Under the pieces are notes generated by a model. That model was given only the letters and a program-made list of their open reading frames with translations, searched no databases and was not told the DNA's origin. A program made the translations under genes and the position numbers. From Sanderia malayensis (taxonomy: Eukaryota; Cnidaria; Scyphozoa; Semaeostomeae; Pelagiidae), in the NCBI GenBank assembly GCA_013076295.1, contig RQOL01000863.1, positions 1,554,180 to 1,618,179 on the forward strand: a stretch of 64,000 bases of DNA, given 5' to 3'. Below, piece after piece: positions 1-22,328 of the stretch. Positions within the stretch are counted from its first letter, which is position 1. Each line of letters opens with the position of its first letter.

Positions 1-920
1 TTGACGATGAACGGATTGATATTCAAAACTTCGCCGCGAACAGCTTTCAAGTCGATGAGCAGCCGCATGACAAAATAAGGTAAACAGTGGATGCATATGA
101 GAATGTACATAGTTGTGTACACCCACGTGATGCGCACTTCCTTCTTCAACGCCGGCCTCATATGGGTGACGGGGTTGCGCAAAAGACGCTGCGTCTCTAA
201 CAACATGCGGAAAAACATCGCGCCAATAATCAACAGCGGTAGCAGAACGAATACGACGAGTACGAATATCGAGTAGCGGCACTCGACGAGATCCAGCACC
301 GCGCCGTCCTTGACGCTGATCTCCGCGTCCAACACGCGGTACAGCCACGTCAATTGTATTGACGCGATTAAACCGGAGCAAAGCCAAGCGGCTATTATTA
401 GCCTTATCATACGCTTGCCACTTGCAATCTCGCGGTATCTCAACGCGACTAACAAAGCGATATACCTGTCCATTGTTAGACAGCACAGGTGAAATAGCGT
501 GGTCAGCTGTAGTGTTGTTGTGATCAGCTCCGTCATCACGCGGTAAGTGTACGCGCTGCTCGTAACAGGATGGCGCAGGTTGGGCAGCACCAGCGTTATC
601 GCATGCAGAAACACCGCTAAACCGCTGGCGAAATCCGACAACGACAGACTGAACAACAATTTATTTGTCGGTTGGCGAAATAGGGAACGTCGCTTCAAAA
701 ACGTGTATATGACGATGCTGTTGGCTAAGAGAACCAGCGAACCGAGAAGCACCGAAATCGCACCCCAGTTTGTCGATGAAGACGACAATGAGTTATCACT
801 CGCGTTAAACGCCTTTAAAGACTTATTCGTGATGTTATTCGTGATGACAGCGCTGTACTCTCTCAACACCAACATGTTCGTGCGATTAATCACGACGCAA
901 TTACGAAAAGTCGTGCCCAT
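1..920 (-). CDS. Class A (rhodopsin-type) G-protein-coupled receptor, 3' end cut by window edge
   Basis: One open frame of 306 codons runs from the ATG at 920 to the left edge without a stop or intron. The N-terminus (residues 1-51) has several N-x-S/T sites. TM1 is about 53-76 with Asn67, TM2 has Asp96 in LSLSDF, TM3 ends in the signature DRY (151-153), TM4 has Trp179, TM5 has Pro228, and TM6 ends in CLPYF with Pro281. TM7 and the C-tail lie outside the window. It is therefore a plasma-membrane receptor; the ligand cannot be told. Counting 25 back from Arg152 gives Arg127, not the usual Cys that forms the extracellular disulfide. The residue two before Pro281 is Cys279 rather than the usual Trp. 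A CA/TG repeat lies just upstream of the ATG. A later ATG (codon 16) is possible but would shorten the glycosylated N-terminus. Confidence 0.86.
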   Translation of the reverse strand, partial: MGTTFRNCVVINRTNMLVLREYSAVITNNITNKSLKAFNASDNSLSSSSTNWGAISVLLGSLVLLANSIVIYTFLKRRSLFRQPTNKLLFSLSLSDFASGLAVFLHAITLVLPNLRHPVTSSAYTYRVMTELITTTLQLTTLFHLCCLTMDRYIALLVALRYREIASGKRMIRLIIAAWLCSGLIASIQLTWLYRVLDAEISVKDGAVLDLVECRYSIFVLVVFVLLPLLIIGAMFFRMLLETQRLLRNPVTHMRPALKKEVRITWVYTTMYILICIHCLPYFVMRLLIDLKAVRGEVLNINPFIV

Positions 921-960
921 ATTGCCCGATGCAAAGAAGAAACGAATATCAAAACCCTCG

Positions 961-971
961 GGCGTGTGCGT

Positions 972-1011
<40 letters not shown>

Positions 1012-1025
1012 GTGTGTGTGTGTAT
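961..1025. repeat. (TG)n microsatellite
   Basis: A nearly pure TG run, with a few CG and TA interruptions, lies about 40 bp upstream of the GPCR start codon. On the minus strand it reads as CA repeats and creates a spurious His-Thr open frame. It is probably in the 5' UTR or promoter of the receptor gene. Confidence 0.97.
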
Positions 1026-2873
1026 GCCTGCACGTAGAATATCGTAGACTGGAGATTAGAGAACGGCCTGATTGCGAGTGCTCTCTGTATCAAATCCAGA
1101 TTACGCGAGTTCGTGTTGTGATCGGCAGCTGTACAACACACAAGCAAACAAATGAACTGAACCAACAAACGCGGTGTGGAAATAGAAATTCACAAGTAGC
1201 GGCAGTTTATCAGAGCGTAGCAGAATGCTCACTGTTGCTATTTTCTTATTGTGTTGCTACTGTGTTGTCGTTGCGTATAGGCTCTAGGTATACTGCAATA
1301 CCATTTAATACCCAAGACCACGATGATGCTAATGATGATACTACGATGATGACGAATGAACGCGCGAAATCAGACTCAGATTTAATCTCATGCCAACCAG
1401 AGTCGGATTGAAAACGTATTGAGAAATTTGCTCTTCGATACAGCTGTTCCGCTACGGATACAACAAAGAGTGGATAATTTCGACGATTAAATTTGAGATA
1501 TTTATCAGAAAAACATAAAGCCTCGAGTAATCTATAAACACGAACCCGTTTTCTTATGTATAATATTCATGTGACAACTTCTCTAATGAACTACAGTATA
1601 CCTTTTCTCAGCTTTGATCAACGCGTGTTCGTGGCCTCAGTGTGCGTGTTCGTGGCTTGATCTTCGCTAGTAGTAATAGCAATACACCGTTTGCTTTCTA
1701 TCAAACATAAGACACGATGTACACCATTTCAGTTCTTTGCTGGCTATTGCTTTATCAGTCTGAAGTATTGTACGTAATTTAGACGATTTCTGAGTGGATT
1801 GATAAAAAACGTGCGCGATTCTGTGTTCAAAATGAAATAATTTATCGCTCCGCTGTTGGTATATTGTTTCTTATCGGAATTGATCGCAGTTGTAAATCAG
1901 AGATATTTTCGTTTTCCTTCGCTTTCTTGGTGAGATCTCTGCGGATAAACCCTGAAGCTTTCTTCAAGATCAACAACAATTCATCCACAATAGTCGTTCA
2001 AATTCCCAGTCTTCCAAAATACACAGATACCACAGCAAATGGTGATAAAAAGATCAGTTGAATTGGAAATTGAGGTCCGCTAAATTTGTTCTTCTAACGT
2101 CTTTGGGTTGTGTACAAAATCCAACGATTTTTGAGTCCCTACTTCAGTCAGCAAAAAAGCAACTTTCTTGAATTGTACGCCAACTTCTTCGATTTCGGTT
2201 GTAAACAAGTTTCTTGATTTATCAACCAACGCATATGAATCACACACCAACTTCAGTTTACCAAACAAAATTCCCACCAGCTTTATACCAGCTTTAAATG
2301 ATCACCAAACACAAGATAATTGTCAATGCCTGCTCTTGTTAACAGCATAGCCCAACATTCATAAAGTACAATACAGCTCAAAACAACCGCACGACTATAA
2401 CTATGAGCCAAAAAACAGCCTGCCCACATCAAGAACATGTGCTCCATAATAAAAGAACTCAGATCGCGTATTCTTATATAGCATATTTTGCTAAGGTGTG
2501 CGCACGATCGTATCAATAATTCATCGAGCTGTACACATCAGCTGTGGAATATCTATGTTTTTCGAACAGCTTTCAAGCTAATCAGTAATTAGGGACGAAT
2601 TCGTATGAATAGATATTAATCTGACACAGCACATCCTTCCCATATATGCAATGGCTGCATAGCTGCATGTACAAATGACATATGCTCCCATCGTGTCACG
2701 TTCAATGCTAAACAATGTGATATACTTGCAGGGCATTGCAATGCCTTCCATGCAACGCTCTACTCTCCTCTTTCCTCCGCACTGGATAGAAAACGTGAAG
2801 GAAAACACGACACGATAACAATCACGACACGGTGTACATCACAAGAAACGGACCAATACAACACGAGGCAGTA
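1026..2873. other. Intergenic or intronic stretch, no gene recognised
   Basis: I see no recognisable gene here. A minus-strand open frame ending at 2080 has ordinary amino-acid composition, but it has no ATG, no good splice site and no family resemblance. If the ANKS1-like gene to the right continues past the GPCR, this would be one of its introns. Confidence 0.5.
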
Positions 2874-3025
2874 TACAGTGAACACCCGCACATAAAAACC
2901 TGTGAATTCTGCATCCAGTCTATTGTTCAAATACAATAGCGTATTGTCTCTTCTATTTTTTTAGCAAGGCTTTCAGCCTGGAAGGATCTTAATTCACTGG
3001 TTCTTATATGCGGGTGTTTACTGTA
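2874..3025. mobile_element. MITE family A, copy 1
   Basis: About 150 bp with imperfect inverted ends. It starts TACAGTGAACACCCGCACAT and ends TTATATGCGGGTGTTTACTG. The centre carries short CAATAG/CTATTG inverted motifs. The same structure recurs at 6431, 10798, 42380 and 48517, and in damaged form elsewhere. It has no coding capacity, so it is a non-autonomous DNA transposon. Confidence 0.85.
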
Positions 3026-3157
3026 TTAAAAACCATTAAAAATTGTTTCTCACGGGTCGTTGGATGAAAAAAAAAGATATTATACATGGGGCATCATACG
3101 ATAGCATGGGACACGAAACAAGAACAAAAACAAAGGGATACAGTACACAGTGCCTGA

Positions 3158-3238
3158 AGACAGTGTCCCTCAAAACGCGAAATGTCCCTCAGAACGCGAA
3201 AGGGCCCTCAGAACGCGAAATGTCCCTCAGAACGTTGT
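3158..3238. repeat. Short tandem repeat, about 18 bp unit
   Basis: The motif CCCTCAGAACGCGAAA recurs about four times with small changes (CCTCAAAACGCGAAATG, CCTCAGAACGCGAAAGG and so on). Confidence 0.85.
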
Positions 3239-3549
3239 AATAATCAACACAGAAAGCTCTTCAGCATTGCCGACGGGCTGCATCGCACGGATACTAGTTC
3301 TTATCTGAAAACAACTAGAAGCTTCTTATCTGCTGCCCGGGGCTGCAAAACACTCCAACGATTCAAAAACAATCCGACATAAAGAGCGGAAGAGCGGTTT
3401 CGGTGAAAAAAGAAATATCCCCAAGAGCACAATTGTTGTCCTGCCAATGGCTTCGAAGCATGGAGCTTGATAATTGCTGATCAAACCTGTGTCATGCTTG
3501 CAGTTGCGTAAAAATAAGCCTTCTAACAAATACGCCTTGTTTTCCAGAC

Positions 3550-4015
3550 TTGTTGGCAGAGAAATTCGAGCGCAGTACAAAGCAGAAGCCACTTGCACGA
3601 AAAGCGAAAAAAACAACACTAGAAACCCCCTGAAAGAATGGGAATTCATATTGCCAACTAATGAGATACGTTATTGTGTAAGGGGGTGAATGATCTATCG
3701 TTGGCAGAGAAATTCGAGCGCAGTACAAAACAGAAGGCACTTTCATGAAAAGCGAAAAAAACAACACCAGAAACCCCCTGAAAGAATGCTAAATTCATAT
3801 TGCCAACCAATGAGATACGTTATTGTGCAAGGGGGTGTGAATGATCTATCATTGGCAGAAAAATTTGAGCGCAGTACAAAACAGAAGCCACTTGCATGAA
3901 AAGCGAAAAAAAGCACCAGAAACCCCCTGAAAAAATGCAAATTCACATTGCCAACCAATGAGATACCTTATTGGGTAAGGGGGTGAATGATCTACAATTC
4001 TTGGCAGAAATCGTA
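3550..4015. repeat. Tandem repeat, about 150 bp unit, three copies
   Basis: Units begin at 3568, 3716 and 3867 with GAGCGCAGTACAAA. Each contains a GCGAAAAAAA stretch, then AAACCCCCTGAAA, then TTGCCAACTAATGAGATAC-like sequence, then AAGGGGGTGAATGATCTA. The open frames across it on both strands are by-products of the repeat and look alike for that reason. Confidence 0.9.
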
Positions 4016-4094
4016 ATTTAGTTGTCCTTCTCACAAGACTCGTATGGAAAGCGAAAAATTAAGATGACTTCAGAGGAGAAGTGAGCAGCGATGG

Positions 4095-4262
4095 CAAACA
4101 CCCACATATGAGAGCCAATGATAGAAAAACTTCCAGGATGATATTTCTGATCGAAACAATAGAAGAAACAATAGCCTATTGTTGCTTTTGGACAATAGAC
4201 TGGATGCAAAACTTGCAGGTTTGTGATGTATAGCACGTATTCGCAATCCAGAAAAAACCCAC
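4095..4262. mobile_element. Degenerate MITE family A copy
   Basis: It contains the family A core (GAAACAATAGAAGAAACAAT, then a CTATTGT inverted motif, then GACTGGATGCAAAACTTGCA), but the terminal repeats are eroded. It sits downstream of the last recognised ANKS1-like exon. Confidence 0.55.
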
Positions 4263-4523
4263 ACCGTCTGAAAACTTGAAGAAAAGTGTCAAGATTGAGT
4301 GTTCAGTGGAGTGAGAGTCGCTCGCGCTCTTACAATTCACCGCGGGGTGATAGCCTGTAGAATGTAGGGGACCCCCTGCTTACATTCCCCACCACGTGAC
4401 ATTTCATTGCATTGAATACCATTGCTCTGGTAAACTTCCTATTCTGTCACAGTACTCAGTAAAGTAACCTAAACTAGAACTTTCGCACTATTATGGTAAC
4501 TTATAAATCAAGTAAAACAATAC

Positions 4524-7500
4524 CTCTGTTTAACAGCAATCTGACAGCATCAACTTTGCCAAATAATGCGGCTTCGTGCAGCGCAGTTCCAAGATCAGAC
4601 TGCAAAGAAAAACGGATACAACGTTAGCTAATTTAAAGCCGACTTCACCCCCTGATTGGGCAACTCAGTCCACTCATAATCAATGCAACATGTTATGATT
4701 TCACGGGGGTATAACGTCCCAGTGATGCATACACCTGGTCATGATGTTGAACTGATTGTTATTAATAAGACCAACCAACTGTAGCAAAGGTTAAACACAA
4801 GAGCATGCAAAGATTGATACAGTAAAAGCTCGCATTTAAGAGCCTGAACATTTATTAAATAAGAAGCATTAGAATTTTGCTGAAATGTGTTATACCATAA
4901 AGCAGTTGAAGATACTAGATGTTTAGCTCCCCATACCGACACTTACGAGGAGCTCTTTAGGAGGAGCTCTTTACGACGAGATATCCACTTCACACATACA
5001 CATACATAAACAGTGAAATCTCGATAACTCGAACCTACGATAGCTCGAACTAATTGGCATTCCCCTTGAAAGCTTTGCTAGTACCTTCCACCCCTGATAA
5101 CTCGAACATTCGTTAACTCAACTTTCATCAGTCCCTGGAGAGGGCTCGAGAGAGATTTCACTGTATACACAGAAGTCGTATGTATGACATACCATAACAT
5201 TGACAGACATGCCAAAGTCCAAAAGAGTTGTCATTACAGATGTGTGTCCATGCCTGGCGGAGAGATGCAGTGGACTGTGTTTCAGACATGACGATCTGAC
5301 CAGACTCTGATCCCACAAGACTAACACCCGTACCTATGAAAACAATAGAAAACCATGACTATTGCATAGCAGTAGTTGTGTGTGGCTTTATAGCTGCATA
5401 ACCCATTTCGTCGTTTGTATGCAACAGTGGACAAAAGTCCTGGGATATTTACGAATTTTGCAAAATTTGAACGCCCCCTCTTTCCCCCAAAACAATGTTG
5501 CCTCCTGAGAAAGGCAAATAAAATATGAGCAAAATTTCACTGGCATGGTGACCACAGGGGTCTGATTTAGAGAAAGACATTGTTTTAAGAGAAATGAGGG
5601 TCGAATAAAGCCCATGAAATAGGGGTTGATAGCCTCTTTTCGAGTTTCACAAGTGCCCCAAGAACACATGTCCACTATTGTAGCTTCTTGTATAGCTTCA
5701 TAGCCTATTAATACTGCTATATAATGTATGACAATGTATGATGATGTAAGATAATGTATGATAATGAATGACAATGCATAATAATGTATGATAATGTATA
5801 ATAATGTATAATAATGTATGATAGTGTATGTTAATGTAAGTGCTGTATAGATAGTTAATTACCGTAGATAATCGTCCAAATTTAGCAGCCAAATCAAGCG
5901 GTGACTCCTGATTTTTATTCCTCATGTTTCCATCAGCATGACACTAAAACGACAGATGGACTTGACATGAAAATAAGCGTCCAAAAACAATGGCAATTGA
6001 GCTATCACTGAACGCCAATGCTCGCCTATTCCTACTGCAGCGCATTGAGCATGCAGTGCACAGAACAGCAGCTCGCGTATTTAATAACAACTGTGGATAA
6101 GAGCAATGCATTTGTGTGGTGATACGGGATTTTGGGGACCCCCAATCGGTAGTTTCCACCGGCGATAAATGATGAATGCTTTTCAGCGTAATCGTGTTGT
6201 GAGCTTTCGAGATGTGAGTTGAGAGGCCGGCCAGGGAGGGAGCGCGGTCGCTGGCTACGCAGTGATCACAATCTCCAGCAGGATAAATCGCGATTGTCTG
6301 CAATCGAGGCCGGCGTTTTATTAAGCTCTTGTTCACACTGTAGGAGGGGATGAATGATCGCAGCAGTTGTTGTTGTTGTTGTTGCGTAGCCAGCTATGGT
6401 GCGTGGAGGGTTGGGGATTGCCTAATACAATACAGTAAAAACCCGCATACAAGAACTTGTAAATTTCCATCCAGGCTATTGTTCCAAGACAATGGGATAT
6501 TGTTTTGTTCTATTGTTTTGAACAGAAATATTACCCTGAAGATTCTTAATCCATTCGTTCTTATATGCGAGTTTTTACTGTACAGCAGTGGAGACATAAG
6601 CGCCTTATATATGTAAATTTACAATACATAACAATGTTTTATGGCCTGAAAGCGTATAGCTATAGCTAAAGCTAAAGCAGAGTGTGTACTACTGCATTGC
6701 ACATAAAGTTACCATTGAAGCGTCTGGTATTATGGAAGCGTCCTGTGGCTAGATCGATCAGACTGTAAATTTGATTGAACATGAATTCGAATTTAGATTT
6801 ACTGACATATGCATACCTCAAGAAGAATCTGTACGACTTGGGTGTGGCCAAATTGTGCGGCAATGTGAAGAGCTGTGTCACCTACAAGATTCTAAAAAAT
6901 AACAAAAAAGACTTTCAAAGGATGTATTCGATTTATAAAAACTTGAGGCTCGTCACAAGTGGAGAATACGCAAATGTCAATTATTATTGTGTGTTTGGGT
7001 CTCTTGTGAAAATGTCATGAAGCCCCTGACATAGCTTCTGCTATTATGACCACATATTTTCTGTCTCAAGTCGTTTTAATAAATAGGATTTCATTTCTGT
7101 ACTTCAGTTTTTATTAACACATTCAGTCAACCTGACACTAGCTTATGTAACATGACCTATCTCTAACTTGAAAGAAATTCCTTAATCTTATTAAAAGTTC
7201 CAGAGGAATTAACCCTTTAAAGAGCAAACAAAGAGAAAGTTTAACTTGAACATCTTGAAAGTCGAAGATTTTTCTGATTCCAGCTGTATTTGAATTACTT
7301 CACTGAAATTATGAGTAATTGAGTCTACTGAGTTTATGAACATTTTGAACCTTGAAAGCCAGTGTACCAGATCATTAAGCATCTGTATTAACCATGGAAC
7401 AGAATATGAGAAATTATCACTTTTACATACAGCGAACACTGTCTAATTCGAACACCCTGGGGAAGGGTGAAAATGTTCGAATTACCAAAAGTTCGAATAA

Positions 7501-9567
7501 TAGAGGTTTGTTTTATAAGAATTGGTTCATTATTGATCCTTGAAGGGACAGAGAATTTCGTTTGAATTAGATATAGTTTGAATTACACGAGTTCAAACTA
7601 TGCAGACTTGACTGTATATCATCATTAGATGCATATTGCACAGGGTACCAGCTGTGAAACATCAACTGTTTCTTTGCAACTAGAAATAGTACAACAACAG
7701 AGGAATACCTATCAATGAATATCTCAATGTGTGGACCTATCTGCAATGGAACAATGCCTTAATCCAGATACTTACTATCATTTTATCAAAGCTACTGTAA
7801 TGCAGTAAGCCTTAATACAACAGAAATGTTTCTACAATGGAAACTAACACCAGCCCCATAGATTTCCAATTCAGTTACAGTAAATCCTTGATGTTACAGT
7901 GATAGGTTTCCTTTCAAATTAAAGAACTAAAAAGAGATGATACACTGAATACAGCAGGCCCTAATTTATGAAAATTTTCCAAGACAACACTTGCCTCCTG
8001 GAAAACATTTTCCGTAGCCATACGCTGGGTAACTTGTATGCCGCAGGCAAACACGTAATGACTTTAAGTCATTGCCCACAAGAGCTGGGGTCTGGGGGCG
8101 CTGTTGTAAGGGTACGGAGTCCAGGGCAACGCCCTGGCAGCTCATGAGATTTTGCCATTTCTAAGGTCTTAAAATGGCTTAGAATCCTGAAAATTCTCTA
8201 TCTGCACAGTAATATAAAATAGTCATGGGAATGGTATTAGATAAAATTTGCTGCAAGCACTGATCAAGCGTTCAACGTCTGCAAGATGTGGCATTGCTGC
8301 CACAATCTGGCGAACCCCCAAAACCCCATCCACACTTTTTAACTTCCAAGACCACACTTTGGATTTCCAAGACCACAAAATGTGGGAAAAACCACACTAA
8401 ATTAGGCCCTGGAATACAGAACTCTCATAAATTGGAATTCCGATTGAATTGTTTGACCAACCTGCTCAATGACGTTAGCTCTTGATGGCCCTTGGTTAAT
8501 CAGCGTATTAGCCACCTCATGATGACCATTAAATGCAGCAAGATGCAATGGATAGTTGCCTGGAAAAGATGTCTCAGATTAGTCTGCATTGATTCAGCTC
8601 ACAAGTAATTTTGCGATTAATGAAAGTCGTGATTAACTTGTAAAATTTTCCACATCAGTTATGAAAGCAGCTCATCATATAACAAAAAAGTGTATGACTC
8701 TCATAAGCACAGTTGGAAAAAACAACTCACTATGTAGCTTCAAAAAGAGCAAAATAACTTGTAATGTAGTTTTACCTGAAACATCGGGTATGTTAGCTGA
8801 AGCATCATTTTGCAACAGGTAAACAACTGCTTCCCTACAAGAGAATGGAAATTTGCAAGAATAATTCTTTCCTGCATCAAGCTGACATAGAATGGCACAT
8901 AACATCACCCACGAAGCAGAAAAAAAGACTACACACATTTTGCCATTCAAAGCTGCAATATGAAGAGCCGTGTTCCCACTTTCATCTTGACAATTTATGT
9001 TGATTCCCTTTCTCAAACTGCAAGCAAAAGAAAATTAATGAAACTTCAAAAGATGGGGCAGATTGTTGAACCATGCATGCACAGCAAGAGACAACATAAA
9101 TGAAAATCCTTAGCCCCACCCCCCTCCCATTCGCACGTGACGCAAACTGTTAAGGTAAACTTTACGAGACAAGATCAAAAATTGATTTTACGCAGAAAAA
9201 AGACTGTATAATCCGTGGCAGTTAAAGAATATACCGTCTCGACCAATTATTTCCCATATTCTATTATTGTGCCCGGCTTTGCAATAAATATGTTGGCCTA
9301 ATACTCCACCAATACGAAAACACATCATCAGGGCAAAAAACAGGAAGCAGAAAGCAAAGTGCATTTGTGAAGATTGCGTTGTACTTTGTTTTATGCAAAC
9401 TGTCCTGTATTAAGGTACAAGCTAATAAATCATTAAATAGGTTTGATATTAAGTTAGTTTGCTGCATACCTAGACATGAATGCACTCTTCTTTACGCTGA
9501 GCAACGCCTCCAATTTCGCAATGTTGCCATCCTTAGCGGCCTCTCTGAGCTCATTTTCTCGTCCCAT
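4524..9567 (-). CDS. ANKS1: ANKS1/Odin-like ankyrin-repeat protein, 3' exons not found
   Basis: Eight exons join in phase: 9567-9470, 9017-8937, 8834-8776, 8559-8462, 6891-6817, 5943-5863, 5333-5193 and 4599-4524. They encode about 236 residues. The start MGRENELREAAKDGN matches the N-terminal helix of the ANKS1/caskin group. It is followed by at least six ankyrin repeats, with motifs such as GNTALHIAALNG, YPLHLAAFNGHHEV, GDTALHIAAQFGH, SPLDLAAKFGR, SPLHLSARHGHTS and GTALHEAALFGK. The INQGPSRANVIEQ segment is closer to ANKS1 than to caskin. Family members are cytoplasmic adaptors, with SAM and PTB domains acting downstream of receptor tyrosine kinases. Neither domain is visible here. Exon 8 ends in phase 1 (LLLNR+G), so at least one more exon must exist. 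It is either unrecognised in 921-4523 or lies left of the window, in which case the GPCR would sit inside an intron. Introns hold family A, B and C MITEs. Confidence 0.85.
5009..5165. mobile_element. MITE family B (pogo/Tigger-like ends), copy 1
   Basis: It begins ACAGTGAAATCTCGATAACT and ends GAGAGAGATTTCACTGT, which are inverted repeats, with inner ACTCGAAC motifs. ACAGT ends with CTCGAAC/TTCGAAC motifs resemble pogo/Tigger non-autonomous elements. It lies in the ANKS1-like intron between exons 7 and 8. Confidence 0.75.
5421..5685. mobile_element. MITE family C, copy 1
   Basis: About 265 bp with inverted ends: CAGTGGACAAAAGTCCTGGG at the left and ACATGTCCACTATTGTAG at the right. The inside carries CTTTCCCCCAAAACAATG and GAATAAAGCCCATGAAAT. 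Related copies are at 9960, 18660, 36441 and 38390. Confidence 0.8.
5722..5836. repeat. AATGTATGAT-type tandem repeat
   Basis: Ten-base units of the type AATGTATGAT / AATGTATAAT repeat about eleven times. On the minus strand this gives an HYHTL-rich spurious frame fused to true ANKS1-like exon 6. Confidence 0.92.
6431..6582. mobile_element. MITE family A, copy 2
   Basis: It begins TACAGTAAAAACCCGCATAC and ends TATGCGAGTTTTTACTGTA, about 152 bp, with an internal CTATTGTT..ACAATGG hairpin. It is in an intron of the ANKS1-like gene. Confidence 0.9.
7437..7616. mobile_element. MITE family B, copy 2
   Basis: It contains CTAATTCGAACACCCTGGGG, GTTCGAATTACC, GGGACAGAGAATTTCG and a right end GCAGACTTGACTGT. 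It shares internal sequence with the copies at 27652 and 28833. It is in an intron of the ANKS1-like gene. Confidence 0.8.
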
Positions 9568-9959
9568 CTCGCAATCAGCTGTTACCAATTATTCGCATAA
9601 TAAAACTGCCAAATAGTGTTAGTTTGCTTGTTAACTTTGCAAGCAAGTGTATACTACTGACCTAAGGCGTAGCCAATGATCAAATCGCTTTAATTGCGTG
9701 TGATAGCTTGCAAAATAGTTGGCCTACCAATATGTATCCTCCATTTTAAACAGCTCATGTCATGTCATGTCATTGAGCTTCACGCCACTGCGCAGGCGAA
9801 TGCACTTGAAGATTGCTCCCTCACAGCGCCTGTGATTGACATGATTTACTGCATTTTTTCCAAATCCAGGTGACATTTCTACACGAGGACATTAAAATTA
9901 CAAGTAAACATCGCGCATATCAAACAGCAAATTATAAATGACTTCCTAGAATCTTTATT

Positions 9960-10357
9960 TACATTATGTTTGCAGAACAGCCTTATGGGACACTTTACAC
10001 GCATCCTCCTTCCCTCTCTTCTCCCAAACAATGTTGTCTCTGAAACAAGGCATATAAAAAATCGACAAATTTCAACCTGTATTGCATGATGACCACAACG
10101 TTTAGATAAGAAAAGCAACATTAGAGTGGGGTGCTTGAGCAGCAGTGATTTCTAAAAATATTAAACAATGGGCATCCAGGGTGTAGCTCTTATGAAATGT
10201 GGGTGTGGCCCATCGGTTCCCCGCTCATACTATACTTGTGTACCAAAGGGACAGAGAAATCACCGTTGGGATTGTATAAAGCCCACGAAAAATAAGTCTA
10301 CGGGTTGACAGCATTTTTTCGTATTTTATAAGTATCCCAAGGACTGTTGTCGTCTGT
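9960..10357. mobile_element. Diverged MITE family C copy
   Basis: It shares the family C internal blocks TCTCCCAAACAATGTTGTCT, AAAATCGACAAATTTCA, ATAAAGCCCACGAAAA and AAGTATCCCAAGGACT in the same order as at 5421. Its ends are eroded and it carries extra sequence in the middle. Confidence 0.65.
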
Positions 10358-10797
10358 TGAACACACAAACAGCAACTCAATAAATTTGTAATTTTCTATA
10401 ATATGAAATCAACTATTGAAATCTTTGCTTTTTGTTGCATACGACCTTAAAATTATAGAATTGAAGATATAATATCGATATATAATATTATTAACTAAGA
10501 CTGAACATTTGTTCCAGATAAATACAATATACTGTATGTTACAATGTCGGTTATTAAAAAAATTTAAAATATCTAGTTATGCGTCAGGCACAATAACTGT
10601 GCCATAAAAATGTCACACGAAAAATGTCACAGTAAAATGAAATAAAAATGTTCAATAACAACGTTTGTTTACAATAATGTGAATGTGTGTTCTAAGTGTA
10701 AACAGCTCGAGCAATAAAATGTCACAAATAATACATTATTAGTTACACTTTTCTATAACCAATACTAAATATGATTTTCAAAGACAAATATCAGAAA

Positions 10798-10948
10798 TAC
10801 AGTAAAAACCCGCATATAAGAACCATTGGATTAAAAACCCTAAGGGTAATTTTGCTGCTCAAAACAATAGACGAAACAATAGCATATTGTGTTGAAACAA
10901 TAGCTTGGATGGAAATTTACGGGTTCTTATATGCGGGTTTTTACTGTA
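10798..10948. mobile_element. MITE family A, copy 3 (best preserved)
   Basis: It begins TACAGTAAAAACCCGCATAT and ends TATGCGGGTTTTTACTGTA. The terminal repeats are near-perfect over about 26 bp, and the centre is ACAATAG..CTATTGT-like. This is the clearest example of the family and probably among the youngest. Confidence 0.93.
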
Positions 10949-11329
10949 TACGCTGACCGAAGCATGAAATAAAACACAAAGAACTGAAATGATTCGCCCA
11001 AAACTCGGGTTTATCTAAATGCAAAAGTTGGGCTCGCAAAGACTTCTGGGTAAGAGACTGTTTCGCCTTTCCCCGGGCTTTCAATTGCATTGGAATGGTC
11101 TCTTTGTCACAAAAAACCGTTGGAAAGACGTTTCTACGAGTCTATGCTAGTCTGAATCGAGCTGTTCTTTCTAACGCTTTCCTTGAGTATGTATTGAGTA
11201 AGTGTCGATTCATTTTCAAAGACTCCATAAAATTCCAGTCAGATTTCTGATTCAACTATACAGATGGCTATCGCAAGCGCACGAGGGCCTCCACTGTTAC
11301 ATCACAGTGACATGCGCAATGACAGACAC

Positions 11330-22328
<10,999 letters not shown>

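Larger units (their letters stand above)
9568..11329. other. Intergenic region between the ANKS1-like gene and Zic
   Basis: This 1.8 kb lies between the ANKS1-like start codon and the Zic stop codon, both genes on the minus strand. It holds a diverged family C MITE and a well-preserved family A MITE. I see no coding exon. Confidence 0.7.

Noticed and set aside
890..1168. Minus-strand frame with a His-Thr repeat that looks like an N-terminal extension of the GPCR
   Set aside because: The frame differs from the receptor frame; it is read-through of the CA microsatellite.
2080..2277. 65-codon minus-strand frame with ordinary composition (ILFGKLKLVCDSYALVDKSR and onward), possibly the missing last exon of the ANKS1-like gene
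   Set aside because: It has no ATG. The candidate acceptor (CATTTAAAG) has a weak pyrimidine tract, and the sequence has no ankyrin, SAM or PTB resemblance, although the phase would fit.
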